Assembly: GCF_002355415.1 (NCBI RefSeq)
Contig: NZ_AP014936.1
Location: forward strand, 2,666,001 to 2,730,000
From: Sulfurifustis variabilis
GTDB taxonomy: Bacteria > Pseudomonadota > Gammaproteobacteria > Acidiferrobacterales > Sulfurifustaceae
DNA length: 64,000 nucleotides
Reading direction: 5' to 3'
The stretch's first letter is position 1. Each line of letters opens with the position of its first letter. Below are positions 1 to 7,942 of this stretch, one piece after another. The notes under the pieces are model-generated. The model saw only the letters and a program-made list of their open reading frames with translations. It did no database searches and was not told the DNA's origin. A program made the position numbers and the translations under genes.

Positions 1-298
1 ATGAACACCGGTCAAGCCCAAGCGCCGGGCGGGAATATTAGGGAAAGCTGTGATCTGACCCGAATTGCTGGGGCGCGGGGGGATTCGAAGTGCAACACAT
101 CCGGCCTCTATTTACTACGGGTAGCTCGCTTCACCATTGTCGTGAACCCTCGCAAACCATTCAGTACACCTTCGCTTTAAGCACGACTCACAGGCCCCGA
201 GCAATAACGTCGATGCAACCGAAAAAGTAGGGAATGAATAATGCCGGAGTCTTCATTAGCTACTTCGTGCATGATGAGCCGCTCGAGAACAATCGGTG
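1..298. other. Non-coding left edge, no gene seen
   Basis: I see no convincing coding frame or RNA gene here. Base composition is lower in GC than the DNA right of 6.4 kb and matches the Dnd island that follows, so the left boundary of the island lies outside the window. A short stretch near 71-90 looks superficially like the 3' part of a tRNA on the minus strand, but it cannot form a T-stem. Confidence 0.4.
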
Positions 299-958
299 CT
301 AGAGACCAGTTGTTGCTGATATTAGAATCAATTCCTCTCTGGTACCGATTTTCTCTTGTTCGATAAGACTTCTTTCGTCCCTAATGCGTTCTTCTCGATA
401 TCCTTCGCGATCTTTTTGGCGCACCTCCGCAATCACCGCTTCGACATAGAGAGCACGAGAGCGAAGCCCAATGTTGTGGCTGTGGTACCCAACAACAACT
501 GAGAGAATGAAGGACACGGTGACCGCCATGCCTGCTGCTAACTCATTAAAGTCCGCTCCAAAGGTAACGTATGCGGCTATGATGAATACGATGAAAGCAA
601 GGAAGCTAGCAAGGTTGGAGACCATTTCTTGTTGTTTATTAAGAAAGGAACGAAGCTCCGCTGTGAAAGAGGTATTTGTCATGCAGATGGTTATCGACAA
701 AATAGCCAGTCCTATCACAAGCTGCTTGGTCTCAATCATCGGCTGCGATTTCGCTAGCAGGTAAGAAACCAGCGACATAATGGCAGTGATCAGACCAAAA
801 AAAACATTCCGGTATAACCAGTTCAACAAAGCAAATACGTGTTCCTTCGGAGAGGACGGGAACTCAGGGATAGAAGTAGTTGCGGGTGGCTCTATGCCCG
901 AAGCCTTTGAAGTATCAATCTCCATATAGCGTTCCCATTTGCAGATACATTGCAGCAC
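299..958 (-). CDS. Four-helix membrane protein of a defence island
   Basis: A 219-residue protein I do not recognise. It has a polar N-terminus, then four hydrophobic segments in two pairs (about residues 50-68, 78-96, 117-136 and 143-160). A highly charged, probably helical tail rich in Arg and Glu follows (about 175-205). An alternative start at 925 (MEIDTSKAS) has a GGGAA-like ribosome site; the 958 start has AGGGGG in front. It lies about 125 bp downstream of the HerA-type gene on the same strand and may be co-transcribed with the Dnd cluster. Small multi-helix membrane proteins next to defence modules are often membrane-damaging effectors, but that role is inferred from position only. 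Confidence 0.6.
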   Translation of the reverse strand: MLQCICKWERYMEIDTSKASGIEPPATTSIPEFPSSPKEHVFALLNWLYRNVFFGLITAIMSLVSYLLAKSQPMIETKQLVIGLAILSITICMTNTSFTAELRSFLNKQQEMVSNLASFLAFIVFIIAAYVTFGADFNELAAGMAVTVSFILSVVVGYHSHNIGLRSRALYVEAVIAEVRQKDREGYREERIRDERSLIEQEKIGTREELILISATTGL

Positions 959-1081
959 GCCCCCTATGCGAGCGCCATTTGTCAGCCTTTATGCGCTTGG
1001 CGTTGACCTTCTGAGATCAAGCAAAGCTATCGGGCAATCAGCCGTTGGTATCACGATTCCTCCTGAACATCCGGCGCCCCT

Positions 1082-2668
1082 TCATTTCCAGGACAATATT
1101 TTGCGTGCGTTCTGACCCGGAAACTTGACCAGGGCAATCCCTGGGGGAAGAGCGCGATCTGAGAAGTCCTCTATGCGCATGCGTCGGCCGAAGGCACCGT
1201 CCAATGTTTTTACGCTCGATGAGCTTAGCGAAAAGACCCCAACCGTTCCCATCTGCTCCAAGAAATCATCCTCTTCCTGGTCGAAATCATCCGCGCTTTG
1301 AGACAAGAGCATGACGATCCCGCCTTTAGACGCTGACTTTCTTACAAGCGAGCTAAGTGCTCCGTGCCGATAGCGCAAGATTTCGACTGCCTCATCGACA
1401 ATTAAGAGATGTCTCAACAAACGGTTGCCGGCTTTGTCTACGCCACTATCGGGCAGCGACATAAAGAATGAGTTGAGTGCGTCAAGAATCAAGAAGATAG
1501 CGAGCCGCTTCGGCTCGTCAGATGCGCTCCCGAAGCTGATAACCCACCTCTTTGAGAAAAATTCGGCCGGTGACATCGTCGGCCGCATCATATTCAGCGA
1601 CGTGATGGCGTTGAGTTTCGCACCAATACTGCCGATTGATTGGCGTGATTGCTCCGCTACGTCTGTAAGCGCCTGCAAAACATCGTCCAGGGTAATGGGT
1701 CGACGCTGTCCCCCGCGGCTTTCTAGCGCTCGTCTTCCTTCAAGTAGGGCCAAGACCGCCTGACGCAGTAGATCTAGTTTGATGTCACCTTTGGCCCGTA
1801 TGCATTTTTGAAAGGAGTCTTGGAACCCAATTGCAAGCTGCGCGAGTTGCTGTTCTTCAGCCGTCGGCGAAGACCAAAGAAAGTCAAGAGGAACCGGGAC
1901 TTTGGGTACATCCAGCGCGCGTATCCCGGGAAAAAACGCCTCTAGCGTTCGATCGCCCCATTCCGACTTGCGAACCAGTGCCCCGTCTTTTACGAACTCA
2001 CCTTTCGGGTCAATAAGTAACAGCGGGAGGTCCGCTGTTACTATCACCTGCCGGGCTATGTCTAATCCTGTCCGGGTCTTACCTGATCGGGTTTTGCCGA
2101 GAATCGCTAAGTGCGGGGAAACGCCTGGCCGATTAACGGTGTAGCTTAACTGTTCTCCCGAGTCAGGATCGATGCTTTCCGATCCGAAGCGAATGGAGAG
2201 GGCGCCCTCCTTTTCTTTGAACGTGTCGATGCTACCACTTGTTCGAGTGCCCGTAGGTACCATGCCTGCGAGTCTCACAACGAAATCCACGTCAGCTTTC
2301 TTCACGTCTTCGTAGTCTTGCTTGAGGAGCATTGCACCACGATGCCAATGTCCCTCGACTAAAGAGCGAAAACTCGCTGCGTCAGCAGGTGGCGCTTCCG
2401 AAGCAATGGCGATTAAGCAAGACCAGATATCAGCATCGTCACCAAACAGGTGGGTGCCCTCGATCGCGTTCCCCATCTCGGCATCTTGAGGAAGGCGGAT
2501 ATCGCCAGTGTTTAATTGCTCGGACAGGCTTCTCCCTATTGCGAGCTTCGCCACCGTGGCCTTATCCCCGGGGATGAGCGTGGACCGAAGATCACCGAGA
2601 AATTCCTCCGCTTCCTTGGTCGGGCGATAACGAAGACGATCAATTCGGGTCAAGTTAAATTCGGTCAT
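1082..2668 (-). CDS. DndE-like domain fused to HerA/FtsK-type ATPase
   Basis: A 528-residue protein. The C-terminal two thirds is a HerA/DUF87-type DNA-translocating ATPase: Walker A GKTRSGKT near residue 190, the IDPKGEF motif near 220, Walker B LLIVDEAVEIL near 425, and a sensor-like LLSQSADDF. The first roughly 135 residues resemble DndE: an N-terminal LRYRPTKEAEEFL segment, an AIGRSLSEQ helix, EMGNAIEG, and HWHRGAMLL. DndE is normally a separate protein of about 110-120 residues that binds nicked DNA in phosphorothioation. The gene starts 2 bp after dndD stops, so it is the last of four tightly packed genes. The ATPase call is firm; the DndE assignment rests on motif resemblance and needs a profile search. 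HerA-like pumps also occur in DNA-degrading defence systems such as DptH. Confidence 0.8.
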   Translation of the reverse strand: MTEFNLTRIDRLRYRPTKEAEEFLGDLRSTLIPGDKATVAKLAIGRSLSEQLNTGDIRLPQDAEMGNAIEGTHLFGDDADIWSCLIAIASEAPPADAASFRSLVEGHWHRGAMLLKQDYEDVKKADVDFVVRLAGMVPTGTRTSGSIDTFKEKEGALSIRFGSESIDPDSGEQLSYTVNRPGVSPHLAILGKTRSGKTRTGLDIARQVIVTADLPLLLIDPKGEFVKDGALVRKSEWGDRTLEAFFPGIRALDVPKVPVPLDFLWSSPTAEEQQLAQLAIGFQDSFQKCIRAKGDIKLDLLRQAVLALLEGRRALESRGGQRRPITLDDVLQALTDVAEQSRQSIGSIGAKLNAITSLNMMRPTMSPAEFFSKRWVISFGSASDEPKRLAIFLILDALNSFFMSLPDSGVDKAGNRLLRHLLIVDEAVEILRYRHGALSSLVRKSASKGGIVMLLSQSADDFDQEEDDFLEQMGTVGVFSLSSSSVKTLDGAFGRRMRIEDFSDRALPPGIALVKFPGQNARKILSWK

Positions 2669-2670
2669 AT

Positions 2671-4746
2671 TCAGGCGCCAAAATAGCTATCTTCGATCAC
2701 GGTTGATTCCCCGCTACCCTCTTCCTTGCTTTCGAAAGTCACTAGAAATGTCTTTAAAATCTTTGGATCGAGTCGCTCTCGGTAATAGTCTGATATCTCC
2801 TCGTCGTGCGACAGGAAGATCACTTGCCCCCGAGCGGCTTCGGCTACGTATCGCAAGACTCTTTCGCGATACTTGGAGTCCATGTTGCCAACAGGCGTGT
2901 CAATCACAATCGGTGCCTCCTGCTCTGACACATCAGCGACAGCAAGAGTGAAAGCTAATCCGAAAGCACGTTTCTGCGCTCCCGACAGACTGGAAACCAA
3001 TACGATTTCGCCCGACGGCCCCTCTAGTCTTGGTGGAGTATCGGGATCAAACCTCACGACAAAATTCCGATACTCGTCCGAAACCATTTGCCTGAAGTGT
3101 TCTGTGCACCTTTCCTCTAGCGATTCCTTGCAAAGCGGGACAAGATTGTCTTTTGCTTCGTCCACCGTCGCTCTCACTCGGTGCGCCACATCGAGTTTCT
3201 CTAGCACTGGCCTTTCGACTGCTCGACGTTTCTCCATCTGCCCTATTGAGCCCTTGAGGTCCCGGATTCTTTCTTGAAGTCCTCGTTCTCTGGTTTCTAG
3301 GCCAAGCAATTCCGAATCAATCGATTTAGCGGTTTCTCGAGTTTCGTCAACCGATTTCGTGAGCGCCGCGAGCTGTGGTTCTATGTCCTTAATTCGCTCG
3401 TACTTTCGTTCTGTTTCTCTTCGTCTCGTAACAGTGTTATCCCAACGAATTGCAGCGTCGGCTAGCGCGCCTCCGCCGATCGCCTGACAACGTCCAAGCT
3501 TACTCAATACCGCTGCGCGATCCGCCTCTCGGAGAAAATGAAGTTTATATTCCTCGGCGCATCCGTCTGGCGGCGGACTCCACAATGCCTCGAGAGCCTT
3601 TTCCAGTTTGCTTCGCAGCTGATGGATCTGCTGCTCGCTAAGAGGCGGCTCTACATCACCTGCCCCCTTGGTCGGCAGCACAGACTCAATAATTTTTGAG
3701 GCCTTGCCACTCGCTTCTTCCTTGAGAATTAGCCACCGATCCCGAATTTGCTCAGCACGCAGGTTTGATCGAAGTAACTCGATATTGCGGCTCATAGCTA
3801 AAGGCAGCGCAATAGAGGCTAAGCCCGTAATCAGCTCCTGCTTAACGGCTGCTTCCTCGGACTGTAATGCCGCCAGTGTGCGAGCGTACTCTTCGATATC
3901 GGCCGTCGAGTCACCTAATAGCTGCCGCAAATCATTCAACAGTCGCTGATGGTCCGCATCTGTCGCATCCATTTGCTTCCGCTTCTTGGTCAGTTCGTTT
4001 TCTATTTCTTTCAACTGATCCTTGGCTTCTTCGAGCTCCTGACGTTTCTGGTCTAGCTCGTCAATTCGTACGTTCCCTGTCTCGCGGCGCAAATTAGTCG
4101 TCTCGTTCTGTATAAACGTTCGGAGGCTATCGCTTAACCTGTCGAGAATCCCAGTTCCATAAAGCGTGTTAACCGCATCCAGAAGAGCTCTGTGACCCGC
4201 GGCATCAACCCGCTCTTGTGCCTGTTCCCCGTCAAAAAAGAAGCATGCCATTACGTTCCAGGGAAAAAGAAGATCCGAAATCTTGTCATTGGCGTCCTGC
4301 CAGGTGGGATAGATTTTCTTTTGCGAGTTGACTTCAATTAGGACCTCTTCGCCGTCCCTGCTGTTCAGATCGCGAATCCTTCCACCTTTGTTGAAGTTCC
4401 AGCGACGTTGGATAAGAATCGTGTCGCCTTCGTTCTCAAACCGAAGTGACACTGAACAATGTGGTTCGTCCTGGCGTCTTGCGGGTCGATGGATTATCTG
4501 CTCCATCAGACTCTTGTAATTTCGATTCTGATCCTCATCTATTCCGGATAACCGTACCCCTTCAATCAAATGCATAGCCTCTCGCCCGAAGAGACCAAGA
4601 TAGAGTGCTATCAAGAGGGAGGTCTTTCCCGTTCCGTTCTGTGCACCGACGAGAATAATGTTTTTGCGAGAGCCAGGTCTCGGTAGGGTAAATATGGCAT
4701 TCCGATAGCTTCGCCAATTTCGTACATGCACTTCCTTAAGAAACAT
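2671..4746 (-). CDS. dndD: DNA phosphorothioation ATPase DndD
   Basis: A 691-residue SMC/Rad50-like ATPase, close to the usual DndD length. Walker A is GAQNGTGKT (residues 34-42). A long charged coiled-coil centre covers about 200-560. The ABC signature-like SSLSGAQKRAFGLA, Walker B APIVIDTPVGNMD and the H-loop VIFLSHDEE are near the C-terminus. DndD is thought to power DNA remodelling or nicking for sulfur insertion by DndC. Its start overlaps the small upstream gene by 11 bp, indicating translational coupling. GC content is below that of the flanking chromosome, consistent with acquisition by transfer. An RloC-like or RecF-like ATPase is less likely given the DndC partner. Confidence 0.93.
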   Translation of the reverse strand: MFLKEVHVRNWRSYRNAIFTLPRPGSRKNIILVGAQNGTGKTSLLIALYLGLFGREAMHLIEGVRLSGIDEDQNRNYKSLMEQIIHRPARRQDEPHCSVSLRFENEGDTILIQRRWNFNKGGRIRDLNSRDGEEVLIEVNSQKKIYPTWQDANDKISDLLFPWNVMACFFFDGEQAQERVDAAGHRALLDAVNTLYGTGILDRLSDSLRTFIQNETTNLRRETGNVRIDELDQKRQELEEAKDQLKEIENELTKKRKQMDATDADHQRLLNDLRQLLGDSTADIEEYARTLAALQSEEAAVKQELITGLASIALPLAMSRNIELLRSNLRAEQIRDRWLILKEEASGKASKIIESVLPTKGAGDVEPPLSEQQIHQLRSKLEKALEALWSPPPDGCAEEYKLHFLREADRAAVLSKLGRCQAIGGGALADAAIRWDNTVTRRRETERKYERIKDIEPQLAALTKSVDETRETAKSIDSELLGLETRERGLQERIRDLKGSIGQMEKRRAVERPVLEKLDVAHRVRATVDEAKDNLVPLCKESLEERCTEHFRQMVSDEYRNFVVRFDPDTPPRLEGPSGEIVLVSSLSGAQKRAFGLAFTLAVADVSEQEAPIVIDTPVGNMDSKYRERVLRYVAEAARGQVIFLSHDEEISDYYRERLDPKILKTFLVTFESKEEGSGESTVIEDSYFGA

Positions 4747-4960
4747 CGCGGACCCCGGCCTGGTGTTCTTCGATGAAGTCGCTTATTGCGGCACTGAACT
4801 CTTGTGAGATTCCCACCTGCCGTCCTCGGCCCAAATTATCTCGCTGAATTTCAATCAGGCTGCGGAGTAGGTCGAGACTGACGTTGTGTTCCTGACAAAT
4901 TCGTTGAAGCACGTTTTTTGCCTTTTTGTCCGCAAGCAGCGGCAACGCTCTACGTGTCAT
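4736..4960 (-). CDS. Small Dnd-associated helical protein
   Basis: A 74-residue, mostly helical protein (LLADKKAKNVLQRICQE, then LDLLRSLIEIQRDN) placed between dndC and dndD. It overlaps dndC by 4 bp and dndD by 11 bp. It is too short for DndE and shows none of that family's basic surface motifs. It resembles the roughly 75-residue products that databases label DNA modification system-associated small protein; this is from memory and unverified. The tight overlaps argue that it is a real gene and probably a subunit or adaptor of the DndC-DndD machinery. Its function is unknown. Confidence 0.75.
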   Translation of the reverse strand: MTRRALPLLADKKAKNVLQRICQEHNVSLDLLRSLIEIQRDNLGRGRQVGISQEFSAAISDFIEEHQAGVRDVS

Positions 4961-6081
4961 CTCCCCTCCCCGATAAGTTGGAGCAAGCGATTTGCTCTAT
5001 TCAGAACGTGTTGGGACGCATCGTCTCGCCAAATTTCTTCGATGCGGCGTATTTCAGCTGATGAAATAAGTTGTACCTTCACCTCGTCTTGCAGAGCGAG
5101 CAATCTGTCCAGCACGGTCTTCCTTGCGTCGAACTTAAGCGGGCCCAGTCCAGCTTGCCCGTTTCGACGTTCCGTCATCCGGTTTTCTTCGGTGTAACAG
5201 AAATCTTTGAGCCAATCCCTGAAATTGGCCATCGGCTCTAGGCGCTCAAACCCCTTCTCCATGGCATTCCTGAACGACTTATCTTTGTCGACAACCGTGC
5301 AGGTCCAACAACCAAAACGGATCGAATTGCTGCCGCAGGACGGTTGAGTATCGGTATCTATAACAACCGGACATTCCCCGCCCGTGGCGTCTCGATACAA
5401 TTTCATTAGCGCTTGGTGGGACCCTGCCCAGGGTGGCGCGCAAGCAAATAAGTATTCCCAAACTTCATCTGTCGTCAGCTCGAGAATCGGGCGGAAGACA
5501 AAACAGCCGGGCAGGTCGTTATGCGGGTTTAACCGGCCGGTCCCATCGTACCGCTTTGCCGATTTTGCGCGGGCGGTCGACTCGGACCGTCTGACCCCAA
5601 GAAGGAGGATTACTTCTCCGCTCTCTGTAATACGCTCCCGGATATAGTCAGTCGTTGGCCGAATCTTCATTCGATCGGTACACCAACGGAAAAACCGAGT
5701 GGGCGGCGGATAACCGCGGCCAATAAGGTTCACCCAAAAGGTCTGGTCTACTAGTGGTGTCGTTTTATGGATTTCGATCGGCAGACTGAGGTCCGGAAGA
5801 GACGTGGAGAGCGCAGAAAGAAGGGATTCCACATATGTTTGAACGATTGGCGATTCAACAAGCGTATCGTTTGCAATTACATGAACTCGGCGGGAACGTT
5901 CCGACCATGGAAGTTCGAGAAGCGTTTCAACAACTAGCTGCAGGACAAGCGTGGAATCCTTTCCCCCCGAGAATCCGATTATCCACGGCTTGTTGTGTGC
6001 AGCGCGATACTCCTCCTTAATGTCTGTCTTGATGGCTAGGATCTTCGCGGATAGTTCATCTATCTCTGGTCCGCCCTTCAT
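4957..6081 (-). CDS. dndC: DNA phosphorothioation sulfurtransferase-like DndC
   Basis: A 374-residue PAPS-reductase-like PP-loop protein. The ATP-binding SGGKDS loop is at residues 38-43. Cysteines able to hold the DndC iron-sulfur cluster lie in RFFRWCTDRMK and in CGSNSIRFGCWTC. DndC acts with DndD, DndE and a cysteine desulfurase to replace a non-bridging backbone oxygen with sulfur. I chose the ATG at 6081 because a GGAGC ribosome site precedes it; an in-frame ATG at 6138 would add 19 residues. It is the first gene of the minus-strand cluster. No dndA (desulfurase) or dndB (repressor) is visible here, so sulfur delivery must come from elsewhere, for example IscS. Confidence 0.95.
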   Translation of the reverse strand: MKGGPEIDELSAKILAIKTDIKEEYRAAHNKPWIIGFSGGKDSTLVLQLVVETLLELPWSERSRRVHVIANDTLVESPIVQTYVESLLSALSTSLPDLSLPIEIHKTTPLVDQTFWVNLIGRGYPPPTRFFRWCTDRMKIRPTTDYIRERITESGEVILLLGVRRSESTARAKSAKRYDGTGRLNPHNDLPGCFVFRPILELTTDEVWEYLFACAPPWAGSHQALMKLYRDATGGECPVVIDTDTQPSCGSNSIRFGCWTCTVVDKDKSFRNAMEKGFERLEPMANFRDWLKDFCYTEENRMTERRNGQAGLGPLKFDARKTVLDRLLALQDEVKVQLISSAEIRRIEEIWRDDASQHVLNRANRLLQLIGEGR

Positions 6082-6294
6082 CTTGCTCCGCTCTTTTTGG
6101 ATCGTTGCTGGGAAGGCTGGCCCCCGAGAACTGAGCATCCAGCCGGCCTATTTCCCCGCCAGGTGGCGGGAAACTGTAACACAAAGGACGCGGACTGAGC
6201 GCCGCCTTTATCTGCTGGCTCGCAAATCCCGGCCACTCGGACGGTGCGCCTAAGGGATTAATTCGACGTGCTTTTACTGCGCAAAACCAAAGTC

Positions 6295-6384
6295 GGGCTT
6301 GAGCGCCTGACAGATGTGGCGGGCGGCGCCCGCGGGTCGCCCATGTCGTGCAAGGCGTCGAAGGAGGTGACCAGGCCGTAGTCC
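6295..6384 (-). pseudogene. Decayed fragment of SAM-methyltransferase gene
   Basis: About 90 bp aligns in the same orientation with positions 15047-15137 of the methyltransferase gene further right. This is the region coding the DLVTCFDALHDMGDPAGAARH part. There are scattered mismatches and a 1-bp deletion, so it cannot be functional. It marks the right edge of the Dnd island and the left edge of the C-protein/CsrA cassette. Confidence 0.7.
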
Positions 6385-6505
6385 CGCCTCGGTGAGTGCT
6401 GAGCTAGTTTCTGTCCCGTGCTTCTTGGCCCTGCGCCGCCTTCTTCAACAACCGAACTTGGCCCGCCCGCCGTACCTACCGTATCTGACCTCTCTCTAAA
6501 ACGGC

Positions 6506-6518
6506 GTGACTATAGTCC
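6506..6518 (+). promoter_or_regulatory. C-box-like half operator upstream of controller gene
   Basis: GTGACTATAGTCC is identical to the left arm of the palindrome at 6862-6889 and contains the 10-bp palindrome GACTATAGTC (6508-6517). It sits 57 bp before the likely controller start. No well-matched second half-site follows it. Controller proteins of restriction-modification systems bind GACT-AGTC type boxes, so autoregulation is likely. Confidence 0.65.
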
Positions 6519-6574
6519 GTCGACCGACGAGACAGACCTGCCCTACCTTACCCCACCTCTTCCGGGGCAAAACG

Positions 6575-6808
6575 TTGAAAGTCGAGAAAGCGTTCGCTCT
6601 TGTTCTTCGGGATATGAGAAAGAAGAAGAACCTGTCTCAGGAGCAATTGGCTCTTAACAGTAATCTCGACCGAACGTTTATTTCGCTTCTGGAACGCGGA
6701 CTGCGGCAGCCCTCCCTTACCACCATCTTCCAACTGTCCCGCGCACTCGATACGTCGGCTACCGAGTTGATTTCGACCGTCGAGACGAAGGTCCACGCGC
6801 GGTCCTGA
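6575..6808 (+). CDS. Restriction-modification type controller (C) protein, Xre family
   Basis: From a TTG start at 6575 (GGGGC in front) this gives 77 residues, the normal size of C proteins such as C.Esp1396I (79). The helix-turn-helix spans LSQEQLALNSNLDRTFISLLERG, and the SNLDRTFIS recognition-helix region is typical of C proteins. Earlier in-frame starts would run through the operator at 6506 and are unlikely. No restriction or methyltransferase gene of an RM system is adjacent: Dnd lies to the left and a CsrA-like gene to the right. Operators with the same core occur before this gene and before csrA, so it probably regulates itself and csrA. A plain Xre regulator is the alternative. Confidence 0.85.
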   Translation: MKVEKAFALVLRDMRKKKNLSQEQLALNSNLDRTFISLLERGLRQPSLTTIFQLSRALDTSATELISTVETKVHARS

Positions 6809-6861
6809 AGGCACGTCCCTTTCGTTTCTGTGGCCCTCACGAGGTTAACGATCTCGCTTGC

Positions 6862-6889
6862 GTGACTATAGTCCCCGGACTATAGTCAC
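6862..6889. promoter_or_regulatory. Perfect C-box palindrome in front of csrA-like gene
   Basis: The arms GTGACTATAGTCC (6862-6874) and GGACTATAGTCAC (6877-6889) are perfect inverted repeats separated by CC. Each arm contains GACTATAGTC, so two dimer sites lie 14 bp centre to centre. That is the layout of controller-protein tandem boxes known from C.Esp1396I/C.AhdI operators. The site is 42 bp upstream of the csrA-like start. Confidence 0.85.
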
Positions 6890-6930
6890 GGCGACGAGCA
6901 GGTCAATTAACGTGACACGGGAGGGCGCGG

Positions 6931-7143
6931 ATGCTGATACTGGGCAGGAAACGCGGCGAGACCATCAGAATCGATCTGATGGAGGACACGAACCCGCTGA
7001 CACCTGTCGGCGAGATATTTGGGCGAGGACCGATTCAGATTCTGGTGCTGAGTGTAAGAGGGAGGCAGGTGAAGCTTGGCATTCAGGCGGGCCCGGGCTT
7101 TCGCATCCTTCGGAATGAGCTTTCCGAACAGTTGGTCTCGTAA
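6931..7143 (+). CDS. csrA: Divergent CsrA/RsmA-type RNA-binding regulator
   Basis: A 70-residue protein beginning MLILGRKRGETIRI and ending with VKLGIQAGPGFRILRNEL. It matches CsrA in the N-terminal beta strand (Leu4), in VRGRQVKLGI, and in the Arg of the C-terminal RNA-binding strand. Canonical CsrA is about 61 residues. The extra length is an insertion of about 12 residues after the first strand (MEDTNPLTPVGEI). A strong GGGAGGG ribosome site precedes the ATG. It follows the perfect C-box pair, so transcription is probably set by the upstream controller protein. It is probably an accessory paralog rather than the housekeeping CsrA, comparable in principle to CsrA paralogs carried by integrative elements. 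Confidence 0.88.
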   Translation: MLILGRKRGETIRIDLMEDTNPLTPVGEIFGRGPIQILVLSVRGRQVKLGIQAGPGFRILRNELSEQLVS

Positions 7144-7149
7144 CCGTTC

Positions 7150-7212
7150 CCAGCGGCCATCCAGGTGCCGTCGCGTTTGAGCGCGCTGCGGATGTGGCGG
7201 GCGGCGCCGGGG
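7150..7212 (-). pseudogene. Second decayed methyltransferase fragment
   Basis: On the minus strand this reads AARHIRSALKRDGTWMAA, which parallels AARHIHQALKPGGAWMIV of the methyltransferase at 14792-15843. It shares an exact 18-bp stretch (GATGTGGCGGGCGGCGCC) with the fragment at 6295-6384, so the C-protein/csrA cassette lies between two related direct repeats. It is short and degenerate. Confidence 0.55.
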
Positions 7213-7249
7213 TGAAGGGTGAAAGCATGGCGTTTTCCCCCTCACCCTA

Positions 7250-7303
7250 CCCTCTCCCCAAAGGGGAGAGGGGTGGATTCAGCTCTCCCCAGAGGGGAGA
7301 GGG
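7250..7303. repeat. Pair of palindromic CCTCTCCCC hairpins
   Basis: Two adjacent perfect stem-loops. The first has arms CCCTCTCCCC/GGGGAGAGGG around AAA (7250-7272). The second has CTCTCCCC/GGGGAGAG around AGA (7283-7301). Related hairpins recur at 16013-16037 and 28663-28685. They behave like REP-type extragenic palindromes or terminators. Confidence 0.7.
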
Positions 7304-7358
7304 ATGTCTTCAGCTCCGGCGCCGACCTGCTCTGGCCGCATTGCCACCGACGCGGTGC

Positions 7359-7904
7359 TCACACTCGAAGCGAGGCGCGGAAGCCTCTCGCCGCGTAGTA
7401 CGACTGCGCGCCGTTGTGATACACGAACACCTTGCCGTAGCGTCGGTCGCAGAAGAGAGCGCCGCCGAGCGAGCGAATGTCGGGCGGTGTCTTGACCCAG
7501 CTGGAGGTCTTCGTATCGAACTCACCGAGTCTCTGCAACTCTCGGTATTGTTCCTCCGTCAGCAGCTCGATTCCCATTGCGGCAGCCATCTCGACGGCGC
7601 TGCCCTTCGGCTTGTGCTCCTTCCGCGAGTCCAGCGCTTCGCGGTCGTAGCAGACACTCCTGCGACCTGTCGGGCTCTCCGGGGAGCAATCGCAGAACGT
7701 GAAATGGCCCGGTTCCGGGTCCTGGCCAATCACGTCCGGCTCGCCGCCGGTCACCTCCATCTCACGAAGCGACCTCAAAGCATCGGGATTGCCTTCGAGC
7801 CTGGCCTGCACGTCGGCCCAGGCGATCCCTTTGTGTCGATGCATGTTCTTCTCGAAGCGAGCCTTCAGTGCCTGTAGCAACTCCTCTCGTTCTTGCGCCT
7901 TCAT
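7359..7904 (-). CDS. DUF4256 family protein
   Basis: A 181-residue protein with the characteristic blocks of DUF4256: FEKNMHRHKGIAWADVQ near the start, MEVTGGEPDVIG, CSPESPTGRRSVCYDREAL, AAAMGIELLTEEQYRELQ, and the C-terminal DRRYGKVFVYHNGAQSYYAARGF. The family is strongly conserved across bacteria but its function is not established. There is no signal peptide, so it should be cytoplasmic. It stands alone between repeat elements, which suggests a mobile accessory gene. Confidence 0.9.
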   Translation of the reverse strand: MKAQEREELLQALKARFEKNMHRHKGIAWADVQARLEGNPDALRSLREMEVTGGEPDVIGQDPEPGHFTFCDCSPESPTGRRSVCYDREALDSRKEHKPKGSAVEMAAAMGIELLTEEQYRELQRLGEFDTKTSSWVKTPPDIRSLGGALFCDRRYGKVFVYHNGAQSYYAARGFRASLRV

Positions 7905-7942
7905 GGTCGTGTCCTGAGGACGGTCCGATTTACGACTGTTCT

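Noticed and set aside
71-100. Possible 3' end of a tRNA on the minus strand (TTCGAATCCCCC-like)
   Set aside because: The bases before the TTCGAAT loop cannot pair with the following C run, and no D-arm or anticodon arm is found upstream.
6506-6574. Upstream GTG start for the controller protein
   Set aside because: It coincides with the C-box at 6506-6518 and adds residues with no family match; the TTG at 6575 gives normal C-protein length.
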